Part shown: positions 1-8,072 of the stretch, piece by piece
Layout: each line of letters starts with the position of its first letter
How positions within the stretch are numbered: position 1 is the first letter of the stretch
From: Kitasatospora sp. NA04385
GTDB taxonomy: Bacteria > Actinomycetota > Actinomycetes > Streptomycetales > Streptomycetaceae
Assembly (NCBI RefSeq): GCF_013364235.1
Contig: NZ_CP054919.1
Location: 3,336,102-3,400,101, forward strand
Direction: 5' to 3'
Length of the DNA stretch: 64,000 nt
Program-made: the position numbers and the translations under genes
Notes under the pieces: generated by a model
Seen by the model: only the letters and a program-made list of their open reading frames with translations
What the model was told of the DNA's origin: nothing
Database searches by the model: none

Positions 1-338
1 GCGCCGCCGTGCCGCTCGGTGATCGCGACGGCCGCGCCGTGCAGCCGCAGCGCGCGGCGCGGGTAGCCGAGCCGGCCCCACATCCGCACCGCCTCGCCGG
101 GCGCGTCCGCGGCCAGGTCGGCGGGCGTGGGCCAGCGCTCCATCCAGGCCGCGTAGGCGGGCAGCACCCGCTTCACCGGCGTCTGCTGGAGCATGAACTC
201 GCTGACCATCACGGCCCAGGGCGAGGCGTCCGGGGACCGCCAGGGCAGGTCGCGGGCGTTGGCCTCGTACCAGCCGATGACGGTCGAGTGCAGCGCCTGG
301 AGGGCGCCGGGGGCAAGAGTCGAAGCAGTGGCAACCAT
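1..338 (-). CDS. mutY: A/G-specific adenine DNA glycosylase MutY, N-terminal part (cut by window edge)
   Basis: Base-excision repair enzyme of the HhH-GPD family that removes adenine mispaired with 8-oxoguanine. The visible 112 residues start MVATASTLAPGALQ and contain the family signature RDLPWR (about residues 30-35), then PWAVMVSEFMLQQTPVKRV, where the LQQT segment forms the conserved N-terminal helices that contact the mispair, and a following YPRRALRLH segment. The catalytic Glu/Asp and the C-terminal iron-sulfur cysteines lie beyond the left edge, so completeness cannot be judged. ATG at 338 is chosen because the homologous region begins just after it. The gene lies 36 bp downstream of the rhomboid gene on the same strand and may be cotranscribed with it. 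Confidence 0.9.
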   Translation of the reverse strand, partial: MVATASTLAPGALQALHSTVIGWYEANARDLPWRSPDASPWAVMVSEFMLQQTPVKRVLPAYAAWMERWPTPADLAADAPGEAVRMWGRLGYPRRALRLHGAAVAITERHGG

Positions 339-374
339 GGCACCCCCGATCCTGCCACGACCGGGCGCCCGGGC

Positions 375-1127
375 TTAAAGCCCCAGGTCGTCGAGCTCCT
401 TGAGCAGGTCCGCGCGCGGGCTGACCGGGCCCGCTGGGGCCTGGCCGCCCTGCTTGCCCGGGGAGGGCACCGGCAGGGCGCCGCCGTCGGACCGGCCGGA
501 CGGCGCGGCGGCCGGCTTCGGCCCGCGGTCGCGGAAGATCCACGCCCCCAGCAGGCCGCCGGCCAGCCCGCCCAGGTGGCCCAGCCAGGACACCCCCGGG
601 GTGCCCGGGACGGCCGTGGTCAGCAGGTAGGCGAAGGAGGCGCCCATCACCAGGCCGATCAGCGAGTCGATCAGGTTCCGGTCGAACAGGCCGCGCAGCA
701 CCACGTAGCCGAAGTACCCGAAGACCACGCCGCTCGCGCCGACCGTCACCGTGCCCGGCTGCTGGAACAGCCACACCGCCGCGCCGCTGGTGACCACCAG
801 CAGCACCGTCAGCCCGAGGAACTTGCGCACCCCCCGGTACGCGGCGAGGAAGCCGAACACGAACAGCGGGCCCGAGTTGCCCTCCAGGTGCTGCCAGTTC
901 AGGTGCAGGAAGGGCGCGGTCAGCAGGTACCCGAGGCCGTCCACGTCGTGCGGGCGGATCCCGTGCAGCAGGGCCATCCGGCCGTCCAGCAGCCAGTTCA
1001 CCAACTGCACCGCCCACACGATGCACAGGAACCCGAACATGACGAAGAACGCGCGCCGCGCCTCGGCGATCATCTGCGCCGGGTCGAGCCGCGTGTCGGA
1101 GGGGGCGTGGTCGTGCGGGGAGGCCAT
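375..1127 (-). CDS. Rhomboid family intramembrane serine protease
   Basis: A 250-aa multi-spanning membrane protein that should cleave substrates inside the bilayer. The catalytic serine sits in GASG (S132) and the partner histidine in WLGHLGG (H184), at the spacing expected for the Ser-His dyad. An upstream HLNWQHLEGN segment (about 75-84) matches the conserved loop/TM2 region of rhomboids. About six hydrophobic segments lie between residues 27 and 195. The C-terminal tail of about 50 residues is cytosolic, Pro/Gly-rich and ends KELDDLGL. ATG at 1127 follows a gap in which an inverted repeat and a promoter for the divergent gene lie. Substrate is unknown. Confidence 0.93.
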   Translation of the reverse strand: MASPHDHAPSDTRLDPAQMIAEARRAFFVMFGFLCIVWAVQLVNWLLDGRMALLHGIRPHDVDGLGYLLTAPFLHLNWQHLEGNSGPLFVFGFLAAYRGVRKFLGLTVLLVVTSGAAVWLFQQPGTVTVGASGVVFGYFGYVVLRGLFDRNLIDSLIGLVMGASFAYLLTTAVPGTPGVSWLGHLGGLAGGLLGAWIFRDRGPKPAAAPSGRSDGGALPVPSPGKQGGQAPAGPVSPRADLLKELDDLGL

Positions 1128-1216
1128 GAGGGCGACTATAGGGCGACGCGCCGACGTGTCGAGTCCCTCTTCCGGACCAAATGGCGGATCATGTGAAAGA
1201 AGTGGTCCCGGTGCGG

Positions 1217-1254
1217 TGTTGATGCGTCAACAGGTGCACAGGGTCTCGTAGAGT
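1217..1254 (+). promoter_or_regulatory. Probable leaderless promoter with inverted repeat
   Basis: TAGAGT at 1249-1254 fits the actinobacterial -10 form TAGNNT and lies 6 nt before the GTG at 1261, as expected for a leaderless mRNA. A perfect inverted repeat, TGTTGA (1217-1222) and TCAACA (1227-1232) with TGCG between, overlaps the expected -35 zone and could be an operator. No Shine-Dalgarno precedes the gene. Confidence 0.45.
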
Positions 1255-1260
1255 TTGCGC

Positions 1261-2142
1261 GTGCCTTCTCTGCGCCAGCCCGTCGGACCGCTGCCCGCCT
1301 CGATCTACTGGCGGCGCCGTGTCGTGGTCCTCATCGCCCTCGCCGTGGTCCTCCTCGTGGTGGGCCTGCTCGTGTTCGGCGGCGACGACGGCGGCAAGCA
1401 GAAGAAGTCCTCCGGGAACAGCCCGCTCCCCGTGCCGGCCCAGTCCATCACCCCCGGCGCCTCCCCGACCGGCCCCGCGATCACCACCCGCCCCGGCGGC
1501 AGCGGCGGCTCCTCGGGCGGCTCGACCGGTGGCAGCTCCTCCGGCGGCTCGACCGGCGGCGGCGCGGGCGGCGAGATCAGCGTCGTCGGCGGCGGCTCCT
1601 CGGGCGGCGGCTCCGGCTCCGGCGGCTCGACCGGCGGCAGCTCCTCCGGCGGCTCGACCGGCGGCGGCACCGGCACCTCCCGCCCCGGCGGCGGGGCCTC
1701 GCCGGCCGTGAACACCACCGAGGTGATGGCGCTGCCGGTCTGCACCACCACGCAGCTCACCCTCGAACTCGCCTCGGCGCAGAACTCGTACGCGGCCAAG
1801 GACAAGCCGAAGCTGGCCCTGACCATCCGCAACTCCTCCGGGGCGGGCTGCCGGATCAACCTCTCGCACGAGTACTCCTTCCTGACCGTGACCTCCAGCG
1901 GCAACGAGCGGGTCTGGTCCTCCGCGGACTGCATCACCGAGCGCACCGACGCCTGGGCCCAGATCGCCGGCAACAGCGGCGTCACCGAGACCTTCACCTG
2001 GGACCGCAGCCGCTCCAAGCCCCAGTGCGCCACCGCCGACCCGACCCCCGCCCAGCCCGGCAACTACCTCGTCCAGGCCGACCTCACCGGCCCGGCCGGC
2101 GGCCCGCTCTCCGCCCGGGCGTCCATCCGGCTGGAGGGCTGA
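1261..2142 (+). CDS. Membrane-anchored protein with Gly/Ser linker and extracellular beta domain
   Basis: A 293-aa protein of unknown function. A short cytosolic N-terminus ending WRRR is followed by one transmembrane helix (about residues 23-39, VVVLIALAVVLLVVGLLVF), then a charged patch and a long low-complexity linker (about 70-145) built of GGSSGGSTGG-type repeats. The C-terminal 145 residues contain two pairs of cysteines and strands reminiscent of BsuPI/DUF4232-like immunoglobulin-fold domains (LTIRNSSGAGCRINLSHEYS). Its topology is therefore a tethered extracellular domain. GTG at 1261 is preferred over TTG at 1255 because of the -10 element 6 nt upstream. It faces the MFS gene, with a truncated repeat element between them. 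Confidence 0.7.
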   Translation: MPSLRQPVGPLPASIYWRRRVVVLIALAVVLLVVGLLVFGGDDGGKQKKSSGNSPLPVPAQSITPGASPTGPAITTRPGGSGGSSGGSTGGSSSGGSTGGGAGGEISVVGGGSSGGGSGSGGSTGGSSSGGSTGGGTGTSRPGGGASPAVNTTEVMALPVCTTTQLTLELASAQNSYAAKDKPKLALTIRNSSGAGCRINLSHEYSFLTVTSSGNERVWSSADCITERTDAWAQIAGNSGVTETFTWDRSRSKPQCATADPTPAQPGNYLVQADLTGPAGGPLSARASIRLEG

Positions 2143-2166
2143 GCGCCCCTCCGGGAGGCGCACCGC

Positions 2167-2213
2167 CGGGGGCTCGGCCGTCAGCAGCACGGACCGGCCG
2201 TTCCCCGGGCCCC
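2167..2213 (+). repeat. Intergenic repeat element, internally deleted copy (copy A)
   Basis: A left-end GGGGCTCGG is followed at once by the right end of the element (CCGTCAGCAGCACGGACC, then the CCGTTCCCCGGGCCCC end). It matches the ends of the longer copies at 13274, 18031 and 49253 but lacks their central ~100 bp. It sits between the 3' ends of two convergent genes. Confidence 0.6.
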
Positions 2214-2234
2214 GGTGGTTGGCCGCGCGAAGCC

Positions 2235-3503
2235 CTACTCGGTCCAGCCGGTGCCCCGCAGGGTGCGGCCGAGGGTGAGCGGGAGGAGCGCGGCGGCCAG
2301 GGCCGCGGCGAGCAGGAGCAGGACGGCGGGGGCCGGGAGGCGGTCCAGCAGCAGGCCCGCGGTCATGGTGCCGAGCGGGACGCCCGCCATCAGGAGGGTC
2401 ATCGTCCCGGCCACCGCGCGGCCGCGCACCGCCGCGGGGACGCGCTGGAAGACCAGGACGTCGATCATCACCCGCAGCGCCGGGACGCCGAGGCAGCCGA
2501 AGGCGAGGGCCGCGAAGACGGGCAGCGGGCCGGTGGCCGTCGCGGTGGCGGCGAAGGCCGCCACCTCGGCCCAGGCCACGGCCAGCAGCACCGTGCCGGG
2601 GCGGAAGCGGCGGTGCAGCCGGGAGACCAGCAGCGCGCCCAGCAGGCCGCCGACGGCCTCGCCGGTGAGGGCCAGGCCGATGCCCGCCTCGGAGGTGCCG
2701 CGGCTGCGGAGCAGGACCATGACGGCGAGCAGGATCGCCGCGCCGGTGAGGTTGAGCCCGGCCGCGATCAGCACCGCGCCGCGCAGCACCGGCCGGGCGA
2801 ACAGGTGGCGCAGTCCGGCCAGCGCGCCGCCCCTCTCCCCCGGCGCCTCCTCCCCGGGTGCCTCCTCCCCCGGTGCAGGCGCCTGCGGGCCCGGCTCCGG
2901 GCGGGAGTCGAACCGGACGGCGACGCTCGCGCCGAGGGCCAGGCCGGAGGTGAGGACGGTGGTCAGGAAGGGCACGGCGGTGCCGAGGCCGAGCAGGAAC
3001 CCGGCCAGCGGCGGCCCGGCCAGCGCGGCGCCGTTGACCCGCAGTTCGTCCTGGGAGAGGGCCTGGCGGAGCTGCTCGGGCGGGACGACGGCGCGCAGCG
3101 CGAGCATCCGGGAGGGGCCGCCGTAGGCCATGGTGGCGCCGATGACGGCGGCGGCGAGCAATGCGTGCGGGACAGTCAGCCGGTCGGCGGCCAGGGCGAG
3201 CGCGACGCTGAGCGCGGTGAGCAGCCGGACGGTGTCGGCGAGGATCAGGATCCGCCGCCGGTCGTGCCGGTCGGCGAGCGTGCCGCCGTGCAGGCCGAAC
3301 AGCACGGAGGCGCCGAACTGGACGGCGCCGAACGCCCCGGCCACCGTCGGGGAGCCGGTCATCGCGAGCAGCAGCAGCGGGTACGCGGTGTCGGCGAGGC
3401 AGGTGCCGAGCATCGCGGACGCGGCGCCGGCCCAGAGCAGTTGGAAGCGGCGGTTGCGGCGCAGCGGCACCGCGGCGGTGTCCGGCTCGGTCGTCGTGGT
3501 CAT
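2235..3503 (-). CDS. MFS transporter, drug-exporter type
   Basis: A 422-aa major facilitator with about 12 hydrophobic segments. The loop after the second helix reads GTLADRHDRRRIL, which is the MFS A-motif (G-x-L-A-D-R-x-x-x-R-R). A charged cytosolic loop, rich in Pro/Gly/Glu (APGEEAPGEEAPGER), separates the two six-helix halves. It is transcribed divergently from an ArsR-type regulator with a perfect palindrome between them, the usual arrangement of an efflux pump with its local repressor. Start choice is uncertain: ATG at 3503 (MTTTTEPD) is taken as the conserved start, but in-frame ATGs at 3521 and 3539 are also possible and would bring the start close to the operator. Substrate is unknown. 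Confidence 0.88.
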   Translation of the reverse strand: MTTTTEPDTAAVPLRRNRRFQLLWAGAASAMLGTCLADTAYPLLLLAMTGSPTVAGAFGAVQFGASVLFGLHGGTLADRHDRRRILILADTVRLLTALSVALALAADRLTVPHALLAAAVIGATMAYGGPSRMLALRAVVPPEQLRQALSQDELRVNGAALAGPPLAGFLLGLGTAVPFLTTVLTSGLALGASVAVRFDSRPEPGPQAPAPGEEAPGEEAPGERGGALAGLRHLFARPVLRGAVLIAAGLNLTGAAILLAVMVLLRSRGTSEAGIGLALTGEAVGGLLGALLVSRLHRRFRPGTVLLAVAWAEVAAFAATATATGPLPVFAALAFGCLGVPALRVMIDVLVFQRVPAAVRGRAVAGTMTLLMAGVPLGTMTAGLLLDRLPAPAVLLLLAAALAAALLPLTLGRTLRGTGWTE

Positions 3504-3545
3504 CCCTCGTACCCCGTTCATGTCCCCGTCCACGTTCATGTTCAA

Positions 3546-3575
3546 GCAACCATTCACGCCTGCGTGAATGGTTGC
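3546..3575. promoter_or_regulatory. Perfect 14-bp inverted repeat, probable operator of the divergent ArsR/MFS pair
   Basis: The left arm GCAACCATTCACGC (3546-3559) is mirrored exactly by GCGTGAATGGTTGC (3562-3575) with a 2-nt centre. It lies in the gap between the MFS start and the regulator start and is the strongest palindrome in that stretch. It is long for a single ArsR-type dimer site, so it may bind a regulator dimer with extended contacts or two dimers. Confidence 0.75.
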
Positions 3576-3618
3576 ACGGCCGAGAACGATTGCACAAGCG
3601 TTGACGCTGTGGCTGAAT

Positions 3619-4260
3619 GTGAACGTGGCTGATCGGACGAAGGAGCGCGAGGTCACCGACGTCGCGACGCTCAAGGCGCTGGCCGACCCGCTGCGGCTGG
3701 CCGTGCTCGGGGCACTGATGAAGCACGACCCCGAGCCGAGGTCGGTGAAGGAGGTCGCGGCGGAGCTGGACGAGGCGCCGACCAAGCTGTACCGGCACGT
3801 CAAGCAGCTGGAGCAGGTCGGGCTGGTGTACGTGGCGGAGACCCGGCTGGTGTCCGGGATCGTGGAGAGCCGCTACCGCTCGGCCCAGCAGTCACTGCGG
3901 CTGTCGCCGCAGGTGTACGCGGAGGGCGACGAGCCGCCGCCCGCGCTGGGGGCGATCCTCGCCGCGATGGACCTGGTGCGCTCCGACTTCCGGCGCCACT
4001 TCCTGGCGGGCCGGATCGACCTGACCCCGGCGGCGCAGGGCAACCCGCAGCCCGGCAAGTTCGCGCACGCCACCTTCCGGCTCAGCCCGGAACGGCTGCG
4101 GCGGCTGCGCACCCGGCTCGACGAGGCGCTGGACGAGGTGTTCGCGGAGGGCGACTCCACCGACCCGGACGCCGTCGAGGTCGCGCTGTTCGCCCTGCTG
4201 TACGCCGTGCGGCCGCCGCAGGCGGAGCCGGGCCAGGAGCGGGCGCCGGAGCGGGACTAG
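3619..4260 (+). CDS. ArsR-type winged-helix transcriptional regulator
   Basis: A 213-aa helix-turn-helix regulator of the HTH_20 type. Its N-terminal domain reads LKALADPLRLAVLGALM, then VKEVAAELDEAPTKLYRHVKQL (recognition helix about residues 45-60) and a wing LVYVAETRLVSGIVESRYR. The C-terminal half (about 95-213) carries no metal-binding CxC motif, so it probably senses an organic ligand through its extra domain. The reading frame is open from 3568, but that ATG lies inside the palindrome, so GTG at 3619 (or 3625) is preferred. Its stop codon overlaps that of convergent disA by 3 bp. It probably represses the divergent MFS gene and itself. Confidence 0.85.
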   Translation: MNVADRTKEREVTDVATLKALADPLRLAVLGALMKHDPEPRSVKEVAAELDEAPTKLYRHVKQLEQVGLVYVAETRLVSGIVESRYRSAQQSLRLSPQVYAEGDEPPPALGAILAAMDLVRSDFRRHFLAGRIDLTPAAQGNPQPGKFAHATFRLSPERLRRLRTRLDEALDEVFAEGDSTDPDAVEVALFALLYAVRPPQAEPGQERAPERD

Positions 4261-5363
4261 ACGTACCGCTCCAGAATGGAGGACTCGGCGAGCCGGGACA
4301 GGCCCTCGCGCACCGAGCGGGCCCGGGTCTCGCCGACGCCCTCCACGGTCTGCAGGTCGTCGATGGACGCGGCGAGCAGCTTCTGCAGGCCGCCGAAGTG
4401 GTCGACCAGCCGCTCGATGACGGTGTTGGGCAGCCGCGGCACCTTGGCCAGCAGCCGGTAGCCGCGCGGGGAGACCGCGGAGTCCAGCGACTCGGGGGTG
4501 CCGGTGTAGCCGAGCGCCTTGGCGACGGTCTGCAGGTCCAGCAGCTCGGCGTGGGTGAGCGCCTCCAGGTCGGAGAGCACCTCGGTGACGGTGCGGCCCT
4601 TCTTGGCCGCCCGGTCCGGAAAGTAGTCGCGCACGACGAGCTCGCGCTCCGGCTCGACGCCCGCGATCAGCTCGTCCAGCTGCAGCGACAGCAGCCGGCC
4701 GTCGGTGCCCAGCTCCAGCACGTACCCGGCGATCTCGCCGGCGATCAGCCGGACCATCTCCAGGCGCTGCACCACCGCCGAGACGTCCCGGACGGTGACC
4801 AGGTCCTCGATCTCCAGGGCGGACAGGGTGCCGGCCACCTCGTCGAGGCGGAGCTTGTAGCGCTCCAGGGTGGCCAGCGCCTGGTTGGCCCGGGACAGCA
4901 CCGTGGTGGAGTCCTCCAGCACCCGGCGCGCGCCGTTGACGTAGATGGCGATCAGCCGCATCGAGTGCGAGACCGCGACCACCGGGTAGCCGGTCTGCCG
5001 GTTGACCCGCTCCGCGGTGCGGTGGCGGGTGCCGGTCTCGTCGGTGGGGATGTTCGCGTCCGGCATCAGGTGGACGCCCGCGCGCAGGATCTTGGTGAGG
5101 TCCTTGTCCATGATCACCGCGCCGTCCAGCTTGCACAGCTCGCGCAGCCGGGTGGCGGTGAACTCGACGTCCAGCACGAAACCGCCGGTGCACAGCGCGT
5201 CCACGCTCTTGTCGAAGCCGAGGACGATCAGGCCGCCGGTGTTGGCCCGGAGCACCCGCTCCAGGCCGTCCCGCAGCGCCGTGCCCGGCGCGATCGCACT
5301 GAGGGAAGCCCGCAGCAGGGCCTCCTCGCGGGAGGACTTGTCCGCCCGGTCGATGGCTGCCAC
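4257..5363 (-). CDS. disA: DNA integrity scanning diadenylate cyclase DisA
   Basis: Makes the second messenger c-di-AMP from two ATP and scans DNA for branched structures. The 368-aa length is typical. The DAC domain (about 1-145) carries the catalytic DGA (residues 80-82, in LDGAVIMDKD) and GTRHR (111-115). A helical spine follows, then a C-terminal helix-hairpin-helix DNA-binding domain (FGGLQKLLAASIDDLQTVEG). ATG at 5363 starts MAAIDRADKSSREE. It lies about 120 bp downstream of radA on the same strand; radA-disA linkage is conserved in bacteria, and RadA is known to inhibit DisA activity in Bacillus. In streptomycetes c-di-AMP controls osmotic balance and development. Confidence 0.97.
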   Translation of the reverse strand: MAAIDRADKSSREEALLRASLSAIAPGTALRDGLERVLRANTGGLIVLGFDKSVDALCTGGFVLDVEFTATRLRELCKLDGAVIMDKDLTKILRAGVHLMPDANIPTDETGTRHRTAERVNRQTGYPVVAVSHSMRLIAIYVNGARRVLEDSTTVLSRANQALATLERYKLRLDEVAGTLSALEIEDLVTVRDVSAVVQRLEMVRLIAGEIAGYVLELGTDGRLLSLQLDELIAGVEPERELVVRDYFPDRAAKKGRTVTEVLSDLEALTHAELLDLQTVAKALGYTGTPESLDSAVSPRGYRLLAKVPRLPNTVIERLVDHFGGLQKLLAASIDDLQTVEGVGETRARSVREGLSRLAESSILERYV

Positions 5364-5484
5364 GTGACTCCTTGGGCCGACCCTAACCGTGTGCCGCGGC
5401 GGCCGACGGTCTGTCTGTTGTTGCTGCGAATGATGCCGATGAGCAGGTGAAGTCTAACTGCGTACGGCCTCGGCGGGGCGTGGG

Positions 5485-7017
5485 TCAAGCCAGTTCGTCC
5501 GAGTCGACCGGCTCCCAGCCCGCCATCAGCTCCTCCGGGAAGGCCGGGACGGGGGCCTGGGCGCGGGCCCGGGCGAGCGCCTGGGCGGCCGGATCCGCGG
5601 CCGGGCGGACCGGCGGCGCGGCGTCCTGACGGGCCTTCGAGCGGGGGCGGCGGCCGGGGATCGCGCGCAGCGCCTCGCCGATGTCGGAGACCTCCACCAC
5701 CGTCATGCCCGCCGGGACCTTGCCCGGATCCGGCGGGACGAGGGCGTGCGTGAAGCCGAGCCGGTGCGCCTCGGCGAGCCGGCGCTGCACGCCCGTCACC
5801 CGCCGCACCTCGCCCGCCAGGCCGACCTCGCCGATCGCCACCAGGTTGTTCGGCAGCGGCGTGTCGGTCGAGGAGGAGGCCACCGCCAGGGCGATCGCGA
5901 GGTCCGCCGAGGGCTCGGTGAGCTTCACGCCGCCGACGGTGGCGGTGTAGATGTCCTGCTTGCCGAGCTTCACGCCGCCGTGCCGCTCGACCACCGCCAG
6001 GATCATCGCGATCCGCGGCGACTCCAGGCCGGAAGTGGTGCGCCGCGGCGAGGGGATCTGCGAGTCGACCATCAGCGCCTGCACCTCGGCCACCAGCGGG
6101 CGCTTGCCCTCCAGCGTGACCGTCAGGCAGGTGCCGGGGACGGGCTTGTCGCGGCGGGTCAGGAACAGGCCCGAGGGGTCGGCCAGGCCGACGATGCCCT
6201 CGTCGTGCAGCTCGAAGCAGCCGACCTCGTCGGTCGCGCCGTAACGGTTCTTGACGCCGCGGATCAGCCGCAGCCGGGCGTGCCGGTCGCCCTCGAAGGA
6301 GAGCACCACGTCCACCAGGTGCTCCAGCAGGCGGGGGCCGGCGATCTGGCCGTCCTTGGTGACGTGGCCGACCAGCAGGGTGGCCATGCCGCGCTCCTTG
6401 GAGGCCCGGATCAGCGCGCCCGCCACCTCGCGGACCTGCGCGGGGCCGCCGGGGGCGCCGTCCAGCTCGGCGGAGGCGATGGTCTGCACCGAGTCGAGGA
6501 CCAGCAGGCCGGGGTTGACCGCGTCGATGTGGCCGAGCACCGCGCCCAGGTCCTGTTCGGCGGCCAGGTAGAGGTGCTCGGAGAGGGCGTTGATCCGGTC
6601 CGCGCGCAGCCGCACCTGGCCGGCCGACTCCTCGCCGGTGACGTACAGCGTGCGGTGCCGGTCGCTCGCGGCCTTCGCCGCCACGTCCAGCAGCAGGGTG
6701 GACTTGCCGACGCCGGGCTCGCCCGCCAGCAGCACCACGGCGCCCGGCACCAGGCCGCCGCCGAGCACCCGGTCCAGCTCCGGGACGCCGGTGGTGCGGG
6801 CGGTGGCGACCTGGCCGTCCACCTGCGCGATCGGCTTGGCGGGCGCGGAGACCGGCCCGGCCGCGGTCGTCCGGATCGGCACCGCGCCGTACTCCTCCAC
6901 CGTGCCCCAGGCGTTGCACTCCGTGCAGCGGCCGACCCACTTGAGCAGTTGGGCGCCGCACTCGGTGCAGCGGTACGAGGGGCGCGGCTTCGCGGTGGTC
7001 TTGGTACGGGCAGCCAT
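5485..7017 (-). CDS. radA: DNA repair ATPase RadA/Sms
   Basis: RecA-like branch-migration helicase used in homologous recombination. The 510-aa protein has an N-terminal C4 zinc finger (C17, C20, C31, C34: YRCTECG and GRCTECN), a RecA-type ATPase with Walker A GEPGVGKS (99-106), the RadA-specific KNRYG motif at about residue 255, and a C-terminal Lon-protease-like domain that lacks protease activity in this family. The C-terminus is extended and rich in Ala/Pro/Arg. ATG at 7017 (MAARTKTTAKPRPSYRC) fits the conserved N-terminus better than the upstream in-frame start at 7041. It is followed by disA on the same strand. Confidence 0.97.
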   Translation of the reverse strand: MAARTKTTAKPRPSYRCTECGAQLLKWVGRCTECNAWGTVEEYGAVPIRTTAAGPVSAPAKPIAQVDGQVATARTTGVPELDRVLGGGLVPGAVVLLAGEPGVGKSTLLLDVAAKAASDRHRTLYVTGEESAGQVRLRADRINALSEHLYLAAEQDLGAVLGHIDAVNPGLLVLDSVQTIASAELDGAPGGPAQVREVAGALIRASKERGMATLLVGHVTKDGQIAGPRLLEHLVDVVLSFEGDRHARLRLIRGVKNRYGATDEVGCFELHDEGIVGLADPSGLFLTRRDKPVPGTCLTVTLEGKRPLVAEVQALMVDSQIPSPRRTTSGLESPRIAMILAVVERHGGVKLGKQDIYTATVGGVKLTEPSADLAIALAVASSSTDTPLPNNLVAIGEVGLAGEVRRVTGVQRRLAEAHRLGFTHALVPPDPGKVPAGMTVVEVSDIGEALRAIPGRRPRSKARQDAAPPVRPAADPAAQALARARAQAPVPAFPEELMAGWEPVDSDELA

Positions 7018-7122
7018 GCGGGCCACGGTAGCGCCTCGCACCGACAGCGCCCGGACGTCACTCGAACGGCGTCAACCGGGCGAACAAGGAATCGGTCCTG
7101 TTACCCGAAAGGAGGACAACCG

Positions 7123-7152
7123 GCCGAAACCCTCCGGGCGACGGGTTTCGGC
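7123..7152. promoter_or_regulatory. 10-bp inverted repeat over a probable leaderless promoter
   Basis: GCCGAAACCC (7123-7132) and GGGTTTCGGC (7143-7152) form a perfect hairpin/palindrome with a 10-nt centre. TACCGT at 7156-7161 lies about 8 nt before the GTG at 7170 and looks like a -10 for a leaderless start, so the palindrome would cover the -20 to -47 region. An AAAGGAGG at 7108-7115 is too far from the GTG to serve it. Confidence 0.4.
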
Positions 7153-7169
7153 TGCCTACCGTCGATCGG

Positions 7170-8072
7170 GTGACCACCGGCCAGCCCCACCCCGTCGGCC
7201 CGTCCCCGGTACTCCGGGCGTACGGCGCGTGCGTCGACGGGCTGTTCACCTACTGCCTGTCCGTGCTCTGCGAGCACGAAGCCGCCACCGCGGCCGTCCT
7301 GGAGGTCCGCGACCTGGCCCAGCGCCACGGCGACCGGATCGACGACCCGGCGCTGCTGCGCGCCTGGCTGTACGCGCTGGCCCGGCACCGCTGCCTGGCC
7401 CGGCTCGACGGTGAGGCCGAGCAGGACGGCGCGCCCCCGCCCGGCTCCCGGGGCCCGTCCGGGCCCGGCGCGGTCCGCGAGCGGCGCCGCGAACTCGCCT
7501 CGCTGGCCTGGCCGGAGGCGGCCGGCACCGACCCGGAGCAGCGCGAGGCGCTGGAGCTGGCGGTGCGGCACCGGCTGGACGGCGCGGAGGTCGCGGCGGT
7601 GCTCGGCCTGAGCACCGAGGCCGCGGCGGCGCTGCTGGACGCGGCGGGCGCCGAGGTCGGCCGGACCAGGACGGCGCTGCTGGTGCTCGGCGTCGGCTCC
7701 TGCCCGGAGCTGGCCCAGCTCGGCGGCGTCGGCGCGGAGTCCTGGCGGGGCTGGGTGCTGGGCCCGGCGCTGCGCCGGGAGCTGGTGGTGCACCTGGTGG
7801 AGTGCCCGACCTGCCGGGGCACCGCGGAGCGGGTCGCGGGCCAGCTCGGGCACGGCCTGGCGGGGCTGCCCGGCCTGCCGCTGCTGGCCGCGCCGGGGCC
7901 GCTGCGCCCGGCGGCCGCGCCGCCGTCCGGCGGTACGGCGTTCCTGGCGGGCGCGGCGGCGGGCCGGCGGATCGCGCAGGGCCCGGTCCCGCCGCGGTTC
8001 GACCAGCGCGGCTTCCCCGGCACCGGGTCGCCCCGGCGCCGCGCGGTTCGGCGGTGCGGCAGCGGGTGGTGA
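7170..8072 (+). CDS. Sigma-factor-like/zinc-finger N-terminal half of a BACON-domain membrane protein (frameshifted)
   Basis: This reading frame holds the N-terminal half of a protein whose second half continues in another frame from about 8040. Residues 1-180 resemble the sigma region 2 and 4-like helices of ECF sigma factors (YGACVDGLFTYCLSVLCEHE; HRLDGAEVAAVLGLSTEAAAALL). An anti-sigma-type HxxxCxxC zinc motif follows (HLVECPTCRG). In the continuous form of this architecture a basic linker then leads to a transmembrane helix. Here the frame ends at TGA 8070-8072 after a scrambled tail (RRRAVRRCGSGW). GTG at 7170 is probably a leaderless start. A single missing base near 8000-8045, real or a sequencing error, would explain the break. 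Confidence 0.65.
   Translation: MTTGQPHPVGPSPVLRAYGACVDGLFTYCLSVLCEHEAATAAVLEVRDLAQRHGDRIDDPALLRAWLYALARHRCLARLDGEAEQDGAPPPGSRGPSGPGAVRERRRELASLAWPEAAGTDPEQREALELAVRHRLDGAEVAAVLGLSTEAAAALLDAAGAEVGRTRTALLVLGVGSCPELAQLGGVGAESWRGWVLGPALRRELVVHLVECPTCRGTAERVAGQLGHGLAGLPGLPLLAAPGPLRPAAAPPSGGTAFLAGAAAGRRIAQGPVPPRFDQRGFPGTGSPRRRAVRRCGSGW

Noticed and set aside
375..1196. Long open frames on the plus strand over the rhomboid gene, and similar long frames antisense to disA, radA, mshA and others
   Set aside because: In DNA above 70% GC, frames opposite or shifted against real genes stay open by chance. The translations are Arg/Pro/Ala-rich without motifs, while the opposite frame encodes a recognisable protein.
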